Positions 33,447-42,258 are shown, counted from the stretch's first letter. The stretch: DNA of 43,234 nucleotides from Candidatus Zixiibacteriota bacterium (GCA_024231855.1 JAAEQD010000105.1:1-43234); one strand, 5' to 3'. Notes: generated from the sequence alone by a model not told the origin. Program-made: numbers and translations.

Positions 33447-33947
33447 CTAATAAAGCAAATTTGTCGGATAGGCAACCTTAGGGCGACATGTCATAGTAAT
33501 GTTGTGTAGTCTACTAATCAGTTTTTCGACAAGATCTTCGCGATTCTTGTACCTGATTACGCGTAAAAATGAAATATCAAAGTGTAGCTTTGTACCAGCT
33601 TTCGCGATTAAAACTATCTCCTCAGGTTTGTTACCGACTCCATGCGCATATCCAAGCTCATAGTATACATTTGGCCTCTCATGAGTTAGGTCAAAAATAA
33701 GGAATTCTGCTTTTTCTATTGCTTCAAGGATTTGCCTTGGAATTGGTCCTGAATCCTCGATATTATCTATTTTTATAGGTTTAAGACCTACTTCATCACA
33801 AGCCTGTTGGATTCCTTTAAAAATAGCCGCAGAAGAATTATCAAAAGGCATGCCAACGAATACGACATTTTTATGGAATTTAGCAATTTCCATTTTTCTT
33901 ATGCTTCGCTTATAACCTGTTTCAATAAATGTTATCCTTGGGCGCAT
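33447..33947 (-). CDS. TIR/nucleoside-deoxyribosyltransferase-like protein
   Basis: The 166-residue protein has a flavodoxin-like fold signature. It has VVFVGMPFDNSS (28-39) at the first strand, IEDSGPIPRQILEAIEKAEFLIFDLTHERPNVYYELGYAHG (63-103), then IVLIAK. The N-V-Y-Y-E-L-G-Y-A motif, with Glu97 as likely catalytic residue, is shared by nucleoside 2-deoxyribosyltransferase-like and TIR-like NAD-processing domains, which occur as stand-alone defence proteins. The ATG follows AGGAG. It lies 160 bases after the ThsB-like gene on the same strand. It could be a third cassette member or an independent gene. Confidence 0.75.
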   Translation of the reverse strand: MRPRITFIETGYKRSIRKMEIAKFHKNVVFVGMPFDNSSAAIFKGIQQACDEVGLKPIKIDNIEDSGPIPRQILEAIEKAEFLIFDLTHERPNVYYELGYAHGVGNKPEEIVLIAKAGTKLHFDISFLRVIRYKNREDLVEKLISRLHNITMTCRPKVAYPTNLLY

Positions 33948-34107
33948 GTTTAATTCTCCTCGTATTTTAAATAGAGAAAATTACATTTATATTTTAAATT
34001 CATTAGTAATGTTGCACAATTAAAATATTCACTTATCTGCTAACCTTTCTATTCACAAACGTTATTCACCTACTCAAGAAGAGAAGTAAAAGTTATAAGT
34101 TCAATTC

Positions 34108-34605
34108 TTAATTTGCATTGCGTATATTAATCGCCTCTTCAATCGCATTCGAAAGATGTTTTGATATCCATGAATATCGTTCTTTACTGTTAGGGCCTGC
34201 TGGTTTGTAGCACTTAACTATTGAAGACAACCTATTTTTGGTTAGACCATGCGTTATATAATCAAAAGGATTGTTTCCAATTGCTGCTATTTTTCCGTCA
34301 ATATTTTTAAGACCATGTATACGAATACCTACAACACCCATTCCTTCATCCCAGGACTTAACGATTTCGTAATTTATCCATTTACGATTTGCTGTGTTTG
34401 AGCCAACAAGAACCACTGTGCATGATCTACCTTTTAGTTGTCCATCTATCCATCTCTCAATTGCAGAATCGCCGCCGCTTGTTATTTTCTCCCAATCATT
34501 ATCACTGACGGATTGGTTGCCTTCAAGTGCCCCAATTTGTCGAACTAGCGATGCGCGCATAACATCAGGTTTGTAATGAAAGCTAAAAAATACTCGTCTT
34601 GTCAT
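34108..34605 (-). CDS. ThsB-like TIR domain protein
   Basis: The 165-residue protein matches the TIR-like family of Thoeris ThsB (formerly DUF1863) along its length. It has RRVFFSFHYKPDVMRASLVR at the N-terminus, SDNDWEKITSGGDSAIERWID, GRSCTVVLVGSNTANRKWINYEIVKSWDEG (Glu80 as candidate catalytic residue) and GIRIHGLKN. ThsB proteins make an NAD-derived signal after phage infection that activates a partner effector. No ThsA (SIR2 or macro domain) gene is near. The partner is probably the two-TM protein encoded 13 bases upstream. The ATG follows GGAGG. The surrounding DNA is AT-rich compared with the rest of the window. Confidence 0.85.
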   Translation of the reverse strand: MTRRVFFSFHYKPDVMRASLVRQIGALEGNQSVSDNDWEKITSGGDSAIERWIDGQLKGRSCTVVLVGSNTANRKWINYEIVKSWDEGMGVVGIRIHGLKNIDGKIAAIGNNPFDYITHGLTKNRLSSIVKCYKPAGPNSKERYSWISKHLSNAIEEAINIRNAN

Positions 34606-34618
34606 AATAACCTCCGAA

Positions 34619-35035
34619 TTAGCTTAATTGAAAATATAAATAAATACAAGCCAGCATAATCACTATCATAGCATAAAATCTTCCAATTGTTTCTGAACGA
34701 AATACATTCCAATAAGAATATTTACCCCCAACATATAGATCTGGGCGCATTTCAAACAATTTTATTTCATTGGGATTTTCCCCAATGTCCGCCACATCAT
34801 TATATAGACCCCTAAATTTTCTTTCTTGAGTCAAATAATATGCATCTAAAAACCAAAACATAAGAGCAGGCAATATCCCTAATAAAATAAAACAATTATT
34901 TTTTGTAGAGGCATATAAAGCTAGAAGTGCGGATACTAATACTATTGTCCATTCTTTTATCTGAAAAGAATTAGTGTTCATTCTGGTTATTATGTTTTGA
35001 ATAAATTCTAAATGTTTAATTTTTGCTTCTTCCAT
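34619..35035 (-). CDS. Two-TM membrane protein linked to the TIR gene
   Basis: The 138-residue protein begins with a helix (KIKHLEFIQNIITRMNTNSFQIKEW). A hydrophobic segment (about 30-62, possibly two closely spaced helices) follows, then a cytosolic loop with DAYYLTQERKFRGLYNDVA, and a last helix (about 117-136) at the C-terminus. No enzymatic motif is visible. The stop is 13 bases from the ATG of the TIR gene. Small membrane proteins next to signal-making enzymes are typical pore or depolarising effectors in bacterial immunity, so I infer that role. The ATG at 35035 is chosen because GGAG lies six bases before it; the frame is open to 35047. Confidence 0.75.
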   Translation of the reverse strand: MEEAKIKHLEFIQNIITRMNTNSFQIKEWTIVLVSALLALYASTKNNCFILLGILPALMFWFLDAYYLTQERKFRGLYNDVADIGENPNEIKLFEMRPDLYVGGKYSYWNVFRSETIGRFYAMIVIMLACIYLYFQLS

Positions 35036-35144
35036 ATTTTTCTCCATTTATTGTTTTCTCAGAACTTAATATTTTACAGAACTTATTTATAATGTAATAA
35101 CTTAATGAATAATCAATGTCAATAACTATATCTACCTTTTCAAC

Positions 35145-35173
35145 AAAAAAAGCCGCCCCAACCGGGACGGCTT
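35145..35173 (-). terminator. Rho-independent terminator of pruA
   Basis: On the minus strand AAGCCGTCCC pairs with GGGGCGGCTT (one U-G pair that works only on this strand) around loop GGTT, followed by seven T residues. It lies about 30 bases beyond the pruA stop. Confidence 0.88.
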
Positions 35174-35201
35174 CTAATCGCTAGCTATATCGAAATAATC
35201 C

Positions 35202-36821
35202 TTACCCCATAAACGGATACTTGTAATCCGTCGGTGGCAGGAAGTTCTCCTTGATCGTGCGGGCGGAGGTCCAGCGGATCAGGTTCAGCAGGCTGCCGGC
35301 TTTGTCGTTGGTGCCGGAGCCGCGGGCGCCGCCGAACGGCTGCTGGCCGACTACCGCGCCGGTGGGTTTGTCGTTGATATAGAAATTACCGGCTGCGTGA
35401 CGGAGAATGTTCGTGGCCTTCACAACCGCCTGACGGTCGGTGGCGAAAATCGCGCCGGTTAGGGCATAGGGCGAGGTAGCGTCGCAGATCTTGAGTGTCT
35501 TGGTGAAATCCGCGTCCTCATACACGTACACGGTTACCACCGGGCCGAATATTTCCTCATCCATCAGCTTGAATGTCGGCTCGGTCGTCTCCACAAGTGT
35601 GGGCTCGATAAACCAGCCCTCGCTGTTGTTGAACGTGCCGCCGAAGACGATCTCGGCGTTATGCGCCTCCTGGGCGAACTTGATATACTCGACGATCGAT
35701 TCGAACGCCGACCGGTCGATCACGGCATTGATGAAGTTGCCGAAATCCTCCGGGCTGCCCATCTTCATTTCCTCGGCATGCGCGATCACGGTTTCCTTGA
35801 CCGCCGGCCACAGCGATTTGGGCACATATACACGTGAGGCGGCCGAACATTTCTGGCCCTGGTATTCGAAAGCGCCCCGGGTAATCGCGGTGGCCACCTG
35901 TTTGGGATTGGCCGAGTTGTGGACGAATATGAAATCCTTGCCGCCGGTCTCGCCGACTATGCGCGGATATGAGCGATAACGTTTGATATTGGTGCCGATA
36001 GTTTTCCACATAGTCTGGAATACCTCGGTTGAGCCGGTGAAATGGATTCCGGCCAGATCCTTGTTTTTCAAAACAAGGTTGCCGATATCGGCGCCGCGGG
36101 CGGTAACCATATTGACTACGCCATCGGGAAGCCCCGCCTCTTTGAGAATCTTCATGATGAAATGCGCCGTATAGACAACGCTGGAGGCCGGTTTCCAGAC
36201 CACGGTGTTGCCCATGATAGCCGGCGCGGTGGGCAGGTTGCCGGCGATCGAGACGAAGTTGAACGGGGTGACCGCGAATACGAATCCCTCCAGGCCGCGA
36301 TATTCCACCCGGTTCCACAAGGTCGGCTGATTGCCCGGCTGCATATTGAAAATCTGTTCGGCGTAATAAACATTATAACGGAAGAAATCGACCAGCTCGC
36401 AGACGGCATCGATTTCCGACTGGTACGCGTTCTTGGAATGTCCCAGCATGGTGGCGGCGTTCAATTCATAGCGGTATGGCCCGGCGATCAGATCGGCGGC
36501 CTTGAGAAATATGGCGGCTTTCTGTTCCCAGGGCATCGCTTCCCACATCGGCTTGGCCTTAAGGGCGGCCTTAACTGCCGCGCGGACCTGGTCGGCCCCG
36601 CCTTTGTAGTAATGACCGAGTTTCAGGGTATGATCATGCGGCGCGGTCATCTCGACCTTGGTCTCGGTTTTGACCTCCTCGCCGCCGATATACATCGGTA
36701 CCTCGATTTTGGTTTGCTTTAATTCGGCGATTGCGGCTTTTAATTTGGCCTGCTCCGGGGTGCCCGGCGCGTAAGCCCAAATCGGCTCGTTTGTGGGTAC
36801 GGGAACCTGGAAATGTCCCAT
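35202..36821 (-). CDS. pruA: L-glutamate gamma-semialdehyde dehydrogenase (1-pyrroline-5-carboxylate dehydrogenase)
   Basis: The 539-residue enzyme oxidises glutamate-5-semialdehyde to glutamate with NAD in proline breakdown. It has the aldehyde dehydrogenase signatures FTGSTEV (cofactor-binding loop), VGETGGKD with the general-base Glu, and FEYQGQKCSAASR with the nucleophile Cys. It also has the PruA-type VTPFNFVSIAGNLPTAP and QQPFGGARGSGTNDKAG blocks. The length fits the stand-alone P5CDH family (about 540) rather than the bifunctional PutA. No proline dehydrogenase gene is adjacent. The ATG follows AGGAGG. Overall GC is higher than in the TIR genes next door. Confidence 0.95.
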   Translation of the reverse strand: MGHFQVPVPTNEPIWAYAPGTPEQAKLKAAIAELKQTKIEVPMYIGGEEVKTETKVEMTAPHDHTLKLGHYYKGGADQVRAAVKAALKAKPMWEAMPWEQKAAIFLKAADLIAGPYRYELNAATMLGHSKNAYQSEIDAVCELVDFFRYNVYYAEQIFNMQPGNQPTLWNRVEYRGLEGFVFAVTPFNFVSIAGNLPTAPAIMGNTVVWKPASSVVYTAHFIMKILKEAGLPDGVVNMVTARGADIGNLVLKNKDLAGIHFTGSTEVFQTMWKTIGTNIKRYRSYPRIVGETGGKDFIFVHNSANPKQVATAITRGAFEYQGQKCSAASRVYVPKSLWPAVKETVIAHAEEMKMGSPEDFGNFINAVIDRSAFESIVEYIKFAQEAHNAEIVFGGTFNNSEGWFIEPTLVETTEPTFKLMDEEIFGPVVTVYVYEDADFTKTLKICDATSPYALTGAIFATDRQAVVKATNILRHAAGNFYINDKPTGAVVGQQPFGGARGSGTNDKAGSLLNLIRWTSARTIKENFLPPTDYKYPFMG

Positions 36822-36866
36822 GTTAACCTCCTGATATCAAAATCTTTAGTCACATCCTTATTTGCT

Positions 36867-36920
36867 TGTTCCCAAGTGCTGCTTGGGAACACCACCAGGG
36901 CTGCGAAGCGGCGCTTCGCA
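36867..36920. repeat. Double-hairpin repeat, copy 1
   Basis: TGTTCCCAAG (36867-36876) pairs with CTTGGGAACA (36882-36891), and TGCGAAGC (36902-36909) pairs with GCTTCGCA (36913-36920). Similar GTTCCCAAG ... GAAGC palindromes are dispersed in many bacterial genomes. Confidence 0.75.
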
Positions 36921-37076
36921 ACCAGTACATTATTTCGTATTATCCTTATAAAACCAAAAGCGCCCGAAGCGCAATGCCATAAAATATTGATATTGGAATT
37001 AGAGTCAAGGAAAATTAGTTGAGATATTGGCGTGAGCAGAAAAGAACCCATCGCCATTAAAATTAGTACTTAAAAC

Positions 37077-37135
37077 TTGTTCCCAGCCGCCGCTTGGGGA
37101 CAACCGCTGATTACGAAGCAGCGCTTCGTAATCAG
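37077..37135. repeat. Double-hairpin repeat, copy 2
   Basis: It has the same layout as copy 1. A TTGTTCCCA/TGGGGACAA hairpin (37077-37103) is followed by a perfect 13-bp stem CTGATTACGAAGC (37107-37119) and GCTTCGTAATCAG (37123-37135). The second hairpin is longer than in copy 1, with changes on both arms. Confidence 0.75.
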
Positions 37136-37368
37136 GTTAATCGACGCTGCCGTTCTCCGTATTCAGTACTTGTCATTATAGTCAATAGTAGAGCGATAAC
37201 ATCATTTTTTACTTGACTAACACTAACTGTAATATTAGCTTATCAAGTCACATAGGATTAAAACCCGGCATCGGCAGCATTGTTAAAACTCAAATTATAA
37301 ACGGGGCAAAACCGGCAAAAGATATATCAATGCTGCAATCTACTGAACAATAAAAAAGAGGCATAACC

Positions 37369-39954
37369 ATGATTCACAAAATCACCACAACTTCGACCAT
37401 TATTTTAGGATTCCTGATTTTCACCGTTTCAAGCATGGCCGATGTCATTCCGGTCAATTTAAATTTCTCAGCCGATCAGATCATTATCGATGAAATCGAT
37501 CGCGAGGGGCAGATTTATGCTCAACTGAGTTTCGCGCCCGATATCCCCAAGGCTCACCATCAGGATTATTTTCTGGGCGTTGATTCACTCAATTTGCCCC
37601 GGTTTCCCTGTCGAAATTACATCTACGCTATTCCGGCGGGGCAGATGGTCACCGCCATCACCGATTTGCATTATACAGAGCAAAATCTGGCTCAATTGGA
37701 GGAAGGCAGATTCGTCATTCCCTCGCAGCATCCGATGCCGACGCTCGATGGTTACGCTTTCGAACCGTTTCAGCATGTCAACCGCAATATTTATCACAAC
37801 CTTACCTCATTTCCCTGGGATACATTAATAGTAAAACTGATTGATGGTCACGGTGAACTGGAGAATATCACCCTGGCCTCGATCCAGGTTACGCCCTTTA
37901 AATATTATGGCTATACCGGAGAGCTGAATCTTCTGACAGATATCGGTTTCAACCTGCGGTTGGAACCCGCCCCGTCGGGTGACCAACACTCTATGCCCGG
38001 ACCGACAAATCCAATGGAGCCTCTGGAGATAGTTTATCCATCATATCTGACATATCCGGAAATCGATAGTAAAAGGCAACTCATCGATAATACCCTGATG
38101 CAACATCAGTATTCGACGCCTTTGAAATTTGTCCCGCCGGCAGAAGATCGGCCCTGGATATTCGAGCTGATAGTAATCCCGGATTCATCTTTTATCGAAC
38201 CCGCCAACGAGTTGCGCAAATGGCGGACAGACACCCATAGACCAGCCAAGGTTTTCACCCTGGATCAGATCGCCCTGATGTGCTCCGACGGCGACATGCC
38301 GGAAAAAATCCGCCGGGTATTCCGGGATCATTTTTATACTTACGGTACCAAGGCTCTACTGATGGTTGGCGATGACCTGGACAATGTTAGATATCTCTAT
38401 CCTGGTAATACGAACAACACCCCGGATATCGTTAACCAGCACATGGCTAATTGCCTGTACCTCGGTGAATTTACGATGAGCTACCATGATTGGGATTTCG
38501 ACCAGGATGGCGTATTCGGCGAACCCAAACATGATCGCCCGGATCTGTACTCCGAGGGCTGGGTCGGTATAGTCCCGGCCGAAACAGCCTCTGAATTCCA
38601 AATATACGTTGATAAAATCAAACAGTATGAAAGCTACGGGTCGGGTGGCTCAATGCTTTATGTTACCACCTGTGTCGACCAGATGCGCGACATGAATCAA
38701 CATGAATTCTATCCGGAATGTATCCCTCCATATGTTTATGTAGACAACTATTTCCTCATAGAACAACCATCAGGCGGCGATCAATTTCCCCTGTCGCCTT
38801 TTGGCCAGACAATTATCGATTATTACAAATTCAACAGGCCGTCGTTTGTCAATGAATCATCACATGGTTCGCCTGATTACAATACCGGCAAGACCCGAGG
38901 CTATAATATGGGACCCCGGTCGGAAGTGGGCGCTACTTATCGGCACGACCAGGCGACCAATCCCGGCTGCATACTTGACCTCGAAGGTTCGGGCTGTTTG
39001 ATGACAATGTGGACCGTTTCCTGCTTCGTGGCCGCTTACGATTGCCAGACCTGGTGGCCGTATTCACCGTGCATGGGCGAGGGCTATCTTTTCGTTGAGG
39101 ATGGCGGATGTATAATCTATAACGGCCATAGCCGCTGGGGTTGGGTTAGTAATTCGAAATATATGACCAGAGAATACTGGAACCGGGTTTTCAATACCCA
39201 GTCGGGACATCTGGCGGGATTGGCCCTCAGAGATACGCGCCTGGCGTATTCCGATTTCCGGGATGAAAATTATACCATGAATTTGTACGGCGATCCGACA
39301 ATCGCGATATTCACCGATTACCCGGATGAATTCATGGTTACCGGCCCCGATACGCTTAACCCGGGACGTTTGATTTTCGATGAATTTATTGTTACCGAAT
39401 TGGACGGATCTCCAGTCGCCGAGGATGTAACGATCTGCGCGAGATGGGGCGAGGATTATGTCCTGGGGCATGTGGATGGCGATGGGTATATCAGGGATGC
39501 GCACGGGATGTATCTCCGGCTTGAAGTCTCCGGTGAATATGAAAGTTCGGAAAATATTCATTTGACAGTTTCGGCCTGGGGCAGCGCCAATCACAATTTT
39601 CTGGTTTATCAAAAAGAGATTATCCCCCGGAGCGATGATTCAACGGGACATATCTCACGCGATCGGAGAGCCATCAACCCTAACCTGCCATCTGTATTCC
39701 GGCTGGCCCAGAATTTTCCGAATCCTTTTAATCCGACAACATCATTTGATTATGATTTGCCGATTGACTGCCATGTCCGCTTGGAAATATACGATTTACT
39801 GGGCCGTAAGGTAGCCGGGCTTATTGATGAAGACCAACGGGCGGGATATCACAGTTTAACCTTCGATGCATCCGAACAGGCAAGCGGCGTCTATTTTTAC
39901 CGTCTGGAAGCGGGGAATTTCTCTAAAATAAAATCGATGGTTTTATTAAGATAA
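37369..39954 (+). CDS. Secreted gingipain-like (C25) cysteine peptidase with type IX sorting domain
   Basis: The 861-residue protein has a signal peptide (1-24) and a propeptide-like N-terminal region to about 260. The C25-like catalytic domain covers about 262-650, with the catalytic His in NESSHGSPD (His499) and Cys in WTVSCFVAAYD (Cys552). These match the H-G ... S-C order of gingipains and related peptidases. An Ig-like domain (about 655-750) and a type IX sorting domain (781-861, QNFPNPFNPTTSF ... MVLLR) complete it. The gingipain subfamily with this layout is a typical type IX cargo. Specificity (Arg, Lys or other) cannot be told. A second sorting-domain gene starts only a few bases downstream. 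Confidence 0.88.
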   Translation: MIHKITTTSTIILGFLIFTVSSMADVIPVNLNFSADQIIIDEIDREGQIYAQLSFAPDIPKAHHQDYFLGVDSLNLPRFPCRNYIYAIPAGQMVTAITDLHYTEQNLAQLEEGRFVIPSQHPMPTLDGYAFEPFQHVNRNIYHNLTSFPWDTLIVKLIDGHGELENITLASIQVTPFKYYGYTGELNLLTDIGFNLRLEPAPSGDQHSMPGPTNPMEPLEIVYPSYLTYPEIDSKRQLIDNTLMQHQYSTPLKFVPPAEDRPWIFELIVIPDSSFIEPANELRKWRTDTHRPAKVFTLDQIALMCSDGDMPEKIRRVFRDHFYTYGTKALLMVGDDLDNVRYLYPGNTNNTPDIVNQHMANCLYLGEFTMSYHDWDFDQDGVFGEPKHDRPDLYSEGWVGIVPAETASEFQIYVDKIKQYESYGSGGSMLYVTTCVDQMRDMNQHEFYPECIPPYVYVDNYFLIEQPSGGDQFPLSPFGQTIIDYYKFNRPSFVNESSHGSPDYNTGKTRGYNMGPRSEVGATYRHDQATNPGCILDLEGSGCLMTMWTVSCFVAAYDCQTWWPYSPCMGEGYLFVEDGGCIIYNGHSRWGWVSNSKYMTREYWNRVFNTQSGHLAGLALRDTRLAYSDFRDENYTMNLYGDPTIAIFTDYPDEFMVTGPDTLNPGRLIFDEFIVTELDGSPVAEDVTICARWGEDYVLGHVDGDGYIRDAHGMYLRLEVSGEYESSENIHLTVSAWGSANHNFLVYQKEIIPRSDDSTGHISRDRRAINPNLPSVFRLAQNFPNPFNPTTSFDYDLPIDCHVRLEIYDLLGRKVAGLIDEDQRAGYHSLTFDASEQASGVYFYRLEAGNFSKIKSMVLLR

Positions 39955-39958
39955 GGGG

Positions 39959-40945
39959 GTGAGCAAATTGAAATTTCATAGCTCGTCAATGCTTACTATC
40001 TCTTTGAATCTGCTGTTTGTTTTTAGCCTATCTTCAGTCCGGGCATCCGAGGAAATCCTGATCTGGGATCGGGCAGCCGATTACAGCCAGGCCGGTCAGC
40101 AAATGTACCAGATACTTTCAGATAATAATTACAACGTCGAATATGCCGATACCCTCGTCGAAAATACTTCTGACATGTTGATAGGCTTTCCGGGGCTTCG
40201 TGAATATGACCAGGGCGATTATCCGGCCGAGAATCAACTGGAAAGAATAAGGGCTCATCTAAGCCTGGGCAAGGATGCCATATTTTTCGGGCATCAAAAC
40301 CTGCTTTTCCTGCCGTATCTTAGCTGGCTTGGTTTCGATGAATTTACCTGGTGCCCTCTGCCGACTGATTCGGCCTGGGGCGTTGAAGATACATTCATGG
40401 AGGATCTTTATTTCAGCTATCCCGATCCCCGGGGAACTTTTGCCATAAGCGATTACGATTTGGAGAGATCGTTTTTTCGGGTAGACAATAATCCCGGCCC
40501 ATGCGATTCCCGTGGGGTATACTTTGTCAATGGCTATAGGGCTTTAACGTTTAACATCGATCCTTCCCTGATAGTTGAAGGTGACGGCTTTAATACCCGC
40601 GAGGACCTGATATTAGCCTGCCTCCAGGGATTCTTTAACCTGTATCCGACTGATATAGGCGAAATCGAAGTAAACGTACCATTGGATTTACGACTTCACC
40701 GGAATTACCCGAATCCGTTCAATTCCCAAACAACGATCCTATTCAAGCTGGCCGACCCGGCGTTTGTGAAACTGACAATATATAATCTATTGGGTCAGGT
40801 AATTGATGCATTTCCCACCGCCTATTTTCAACCGGGAGAAAACCATCTCGTCTGGGACGCCGGAAACAGGCCGTCAGGAGTTTATCTATATGAACTCAGT
40901 TCGGTCGAGTTTAGTGAAATTGGTCGGATGACGCTGTTAAAATAG
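39959..40945 (+). CDS. Secreted protein with type IX sorting domain, unknown N-terminal domain
   Basis: The 328-residue product has a signal peptide (about 11-30). A domain of about 215 residues follows that begins EEILIWDRAADYSQAGQQMYQIL and contains DMLIGFPGLREYDQ and KDAIFFGHQNLLFLPYLSWLG. This is the strand-helix rhythm of a glutamine-amidotransferase-like Rossmann fold as found in secreted surface proteins, but no catalytic Cys is obvious. The type IX sorting domain covers about 247-328 (HRNYPNPFNSQTTI ... MTLLK). The start is GTG 39959 or TTG 39968; GGGGGTG fits TTG 39968 better. It follows the C25 gene after four bases, so they are co-expressed. Its end overlaps the convergent amidotransferase gene by 35 bases. 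Confidence 0.8.
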   Translation: MSKLKFHSSSMLTISLNLLFVFSLSSVRASEEILIWDRAADYSQAGQQMYQILSDNNYNVEYADTLVENTSDMLIGFPGLREYDQGDYPAENQLERIRAHLSLGKDAIFFGHQNLLFLPYLSWLGFDEFTWCPLPTDSAWGVEDTFMEDLYFSYPDPRGTFAISDYDLERSFFRVDNNPGPCDSRGVYFVNGYRALTFNIDPSLIVEGDGFNTREDLILACLQGFFNLYPTDIGEIEVNVPLDLRLHRNYPNPFNSQTTILFKLADPAFVKLTIYNLLGQVIDAFPTAYFQPGENHLVWDAGNRPSGVYLYELSSVEFSEIGRMTLLK

Positions 40946-41984
40946 CGGTGTCGAAGTTTATCGATTTGAGAAGTTTCCTGATTTCCACGATATCCACTTC
41001 ATTTTCCTTGGCAAGACGTATCAGAGAATCTTCGCGTGATATCTTACCCTCGCGGATAAGCTTGCTGTAAAAATCATCTTTCTCGGTAAGACCAAGCGTT
41101 TTTAAATAGAAGAAATCCTTGAGATGGCCTATTTGGCAATCGAAACGCCAACTGCCGGAATTGCTTTCCGGGTATTGCCAGTTGAGTTCATTTTGAATCC
41201 GCCCCAGTATTTCTTTTTCATTCCAGGGAAGATAATGAAACAGATCGATCTTATCGATATGCCGGGCTTTCATACGTACCATTGGAGAATATGGATTGCT
41301 GTATAAATAGCCTTTTATTGTGGGAAACAATGTTCGCGGGCGCAAAAATCTGTAATTAGCCAGCGCCCGCCTGGCCAGGCCAAATATGTATGAACTGTAG
41401 TAGCTTGGCAGGCTTTGATTTTGATCGCCGCCAAGAAGGACGCGCTTGAAAGTCGTCTGTTCGAATAAATTTCCACCGGAAACGATGAGTTTTACATTAT
41501 AAGATTTGGCTATCTTGAGAATATTTTTCCAGATTAATTTGCACGATATGCACACCATGGGAATCATCGCCGGATCGGTTTTTTTCAGAAGAGCTAATAG
41601 ATTTTGCTTCAATATCCTTTCATGAAAACCGGGTTTGAATGAGAAGTCGATCAGATTCACTCCTAATATATCCTTAATATTTTTCATGTTTCGCGTAGCG
41701 ATAGGATGTGTAAAAGGATTTCGATAATTTATGGCCAATACTTTCATACCGTAGTCTTTGGACATTTTCAATATCGTATAAGAACTGTCCCGACCTCCGC
41801 TCAAATTTACGATACAATCATATTGAGAGCCTTTTCCTCTTGCCGCATTCAAGATTTCCAGTAAAGCTTCTTCGTTCTTTAGCGTCTGTTTCTGATAGTC
41901 GCGACAGTAATTACATATTCCTTCACTATCGAAACTAATTCCCGGCATCGAGGATGGCAGAACGCATCTGCTGCATCTTTTCAT
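40911..41984 (-). CDS. N-acetyl sugar amidotransferase-like PP-loop protein
   Basis: The roughly 357-residue protein begins MKRCSRCVLPSSMPGISFD ... GICNYC, a zinc-ribbon pair, followed by the PP-loop ATP pyrophosphatase motif VNLSGGRDSSYT (near residue 60). A CISCK element lies near 145. This matches the WbpG/PseA-like family that amidates an N-acetyl sugar during O-antigen or flagellin-glycan synthesis. Partners usually include HisH/HisF-like proteins, which are not in the window. The frame is open to a TTG at 42005; the ATG at 41984 gives the family's usual N-terminus. The target sugar is unknown. Confidence 0.85.
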   Translation of the reverse strand: MKRCSRCVLPSSMPGISFDSEGICNYCRDYQKQTLKNEEALLEILNAARGKGSQYDCIVNLSGGRDSSYTILKMSKDYGMKVLAINYRNPFTHPIATRNMKNIKDILGVNLIDFSFKPGFHERILKQNLLALLKKTDPAMIPMVCISCKLIWKNILKIAKSYNVKLIVSGGNLFEQTTFKRVLLGGDQNQSLPSYYSSYIFGLARRALANYRFLRPRTLFPTIKGYLYSNPYSPMVRMKARHIDKIDLFHYLPWNEKEILGRIQNELNWQYPESNSGSWRFDCQIGHLKDFFYLKTLGLTEKDDFYSKLIREGKISREDSLIRLAKENEVDIVEIRKLLKSINFDTAILTASSDQFH

Positions 41985-42156
41985 GATTCGATACTCATCT
42001 GGCAATCCTTATTTATATTCCGCGATAAAATAATAGATATTCCGGCGAGTTTAGTCTGATACGCCGTTCTCGTTTATAGCTAAAATATTAACATAAAAGT
42101 CTAAATCGGCTAAAAATAACGCGCGGCGAGAGTAACTTGAATTTTCCTAACTTATA

Positions 42157-42176
42157 ACTGTAACACTTGTTACAGT
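42157..42176. promoter_or_regulatory. Operator-like inverted repeat
   Basis: ACTGTAAC (42157-42164) and GTTACAGT (42169-42176) are perfect inverted arms around ACTT, in the 250-base gap upstream of the amidotransferase gene. The TGTAAC-N4-GTTACA form suits a dimeric transcription factor. The regulator is unknown, and a simple RNA hairpin is the alternative. Confidence 0.4.
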
Positions 42177-42258
42177 AAATATTAGTTCAGATGGTAATAT
42201 ATCAATTGAAATATTACATCCGTTCTGAACGCTTTATTGAATACGTTTTCCGCAGGGA

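Larger units (their letters stand above)
36822..37368. other. Divergent intergenic region with two copies of a double-hairpin repeat
   Basis: This 547-base region between pruA and the C25 peptidase gene has no convincing gene. It holds the two double-hairpin repeats listed separately. A TTGACT at 37214 lacks a well-placed -10 box. The AGAGG ribosome binding site of the peptidase gene is at its right end. Confidence 0.65.

Noticed and set aside
36042..36722. 226-residue open frame on the plus strand
   Set aside because: It is antisense to pruA, which has full family conservation.
36740..37057. 105-residue open frame on the minus strand across the pruA start and repeat
   Set aside because: It overlaps pruA in another frame and continues through the hairpin repeat, with no protein-like pattern.
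39064..39612. 182-residue open frame on the minus strand
   Set aside because: It is antisense to the C25 peptidase gene, whose catalytic motifs are intact.
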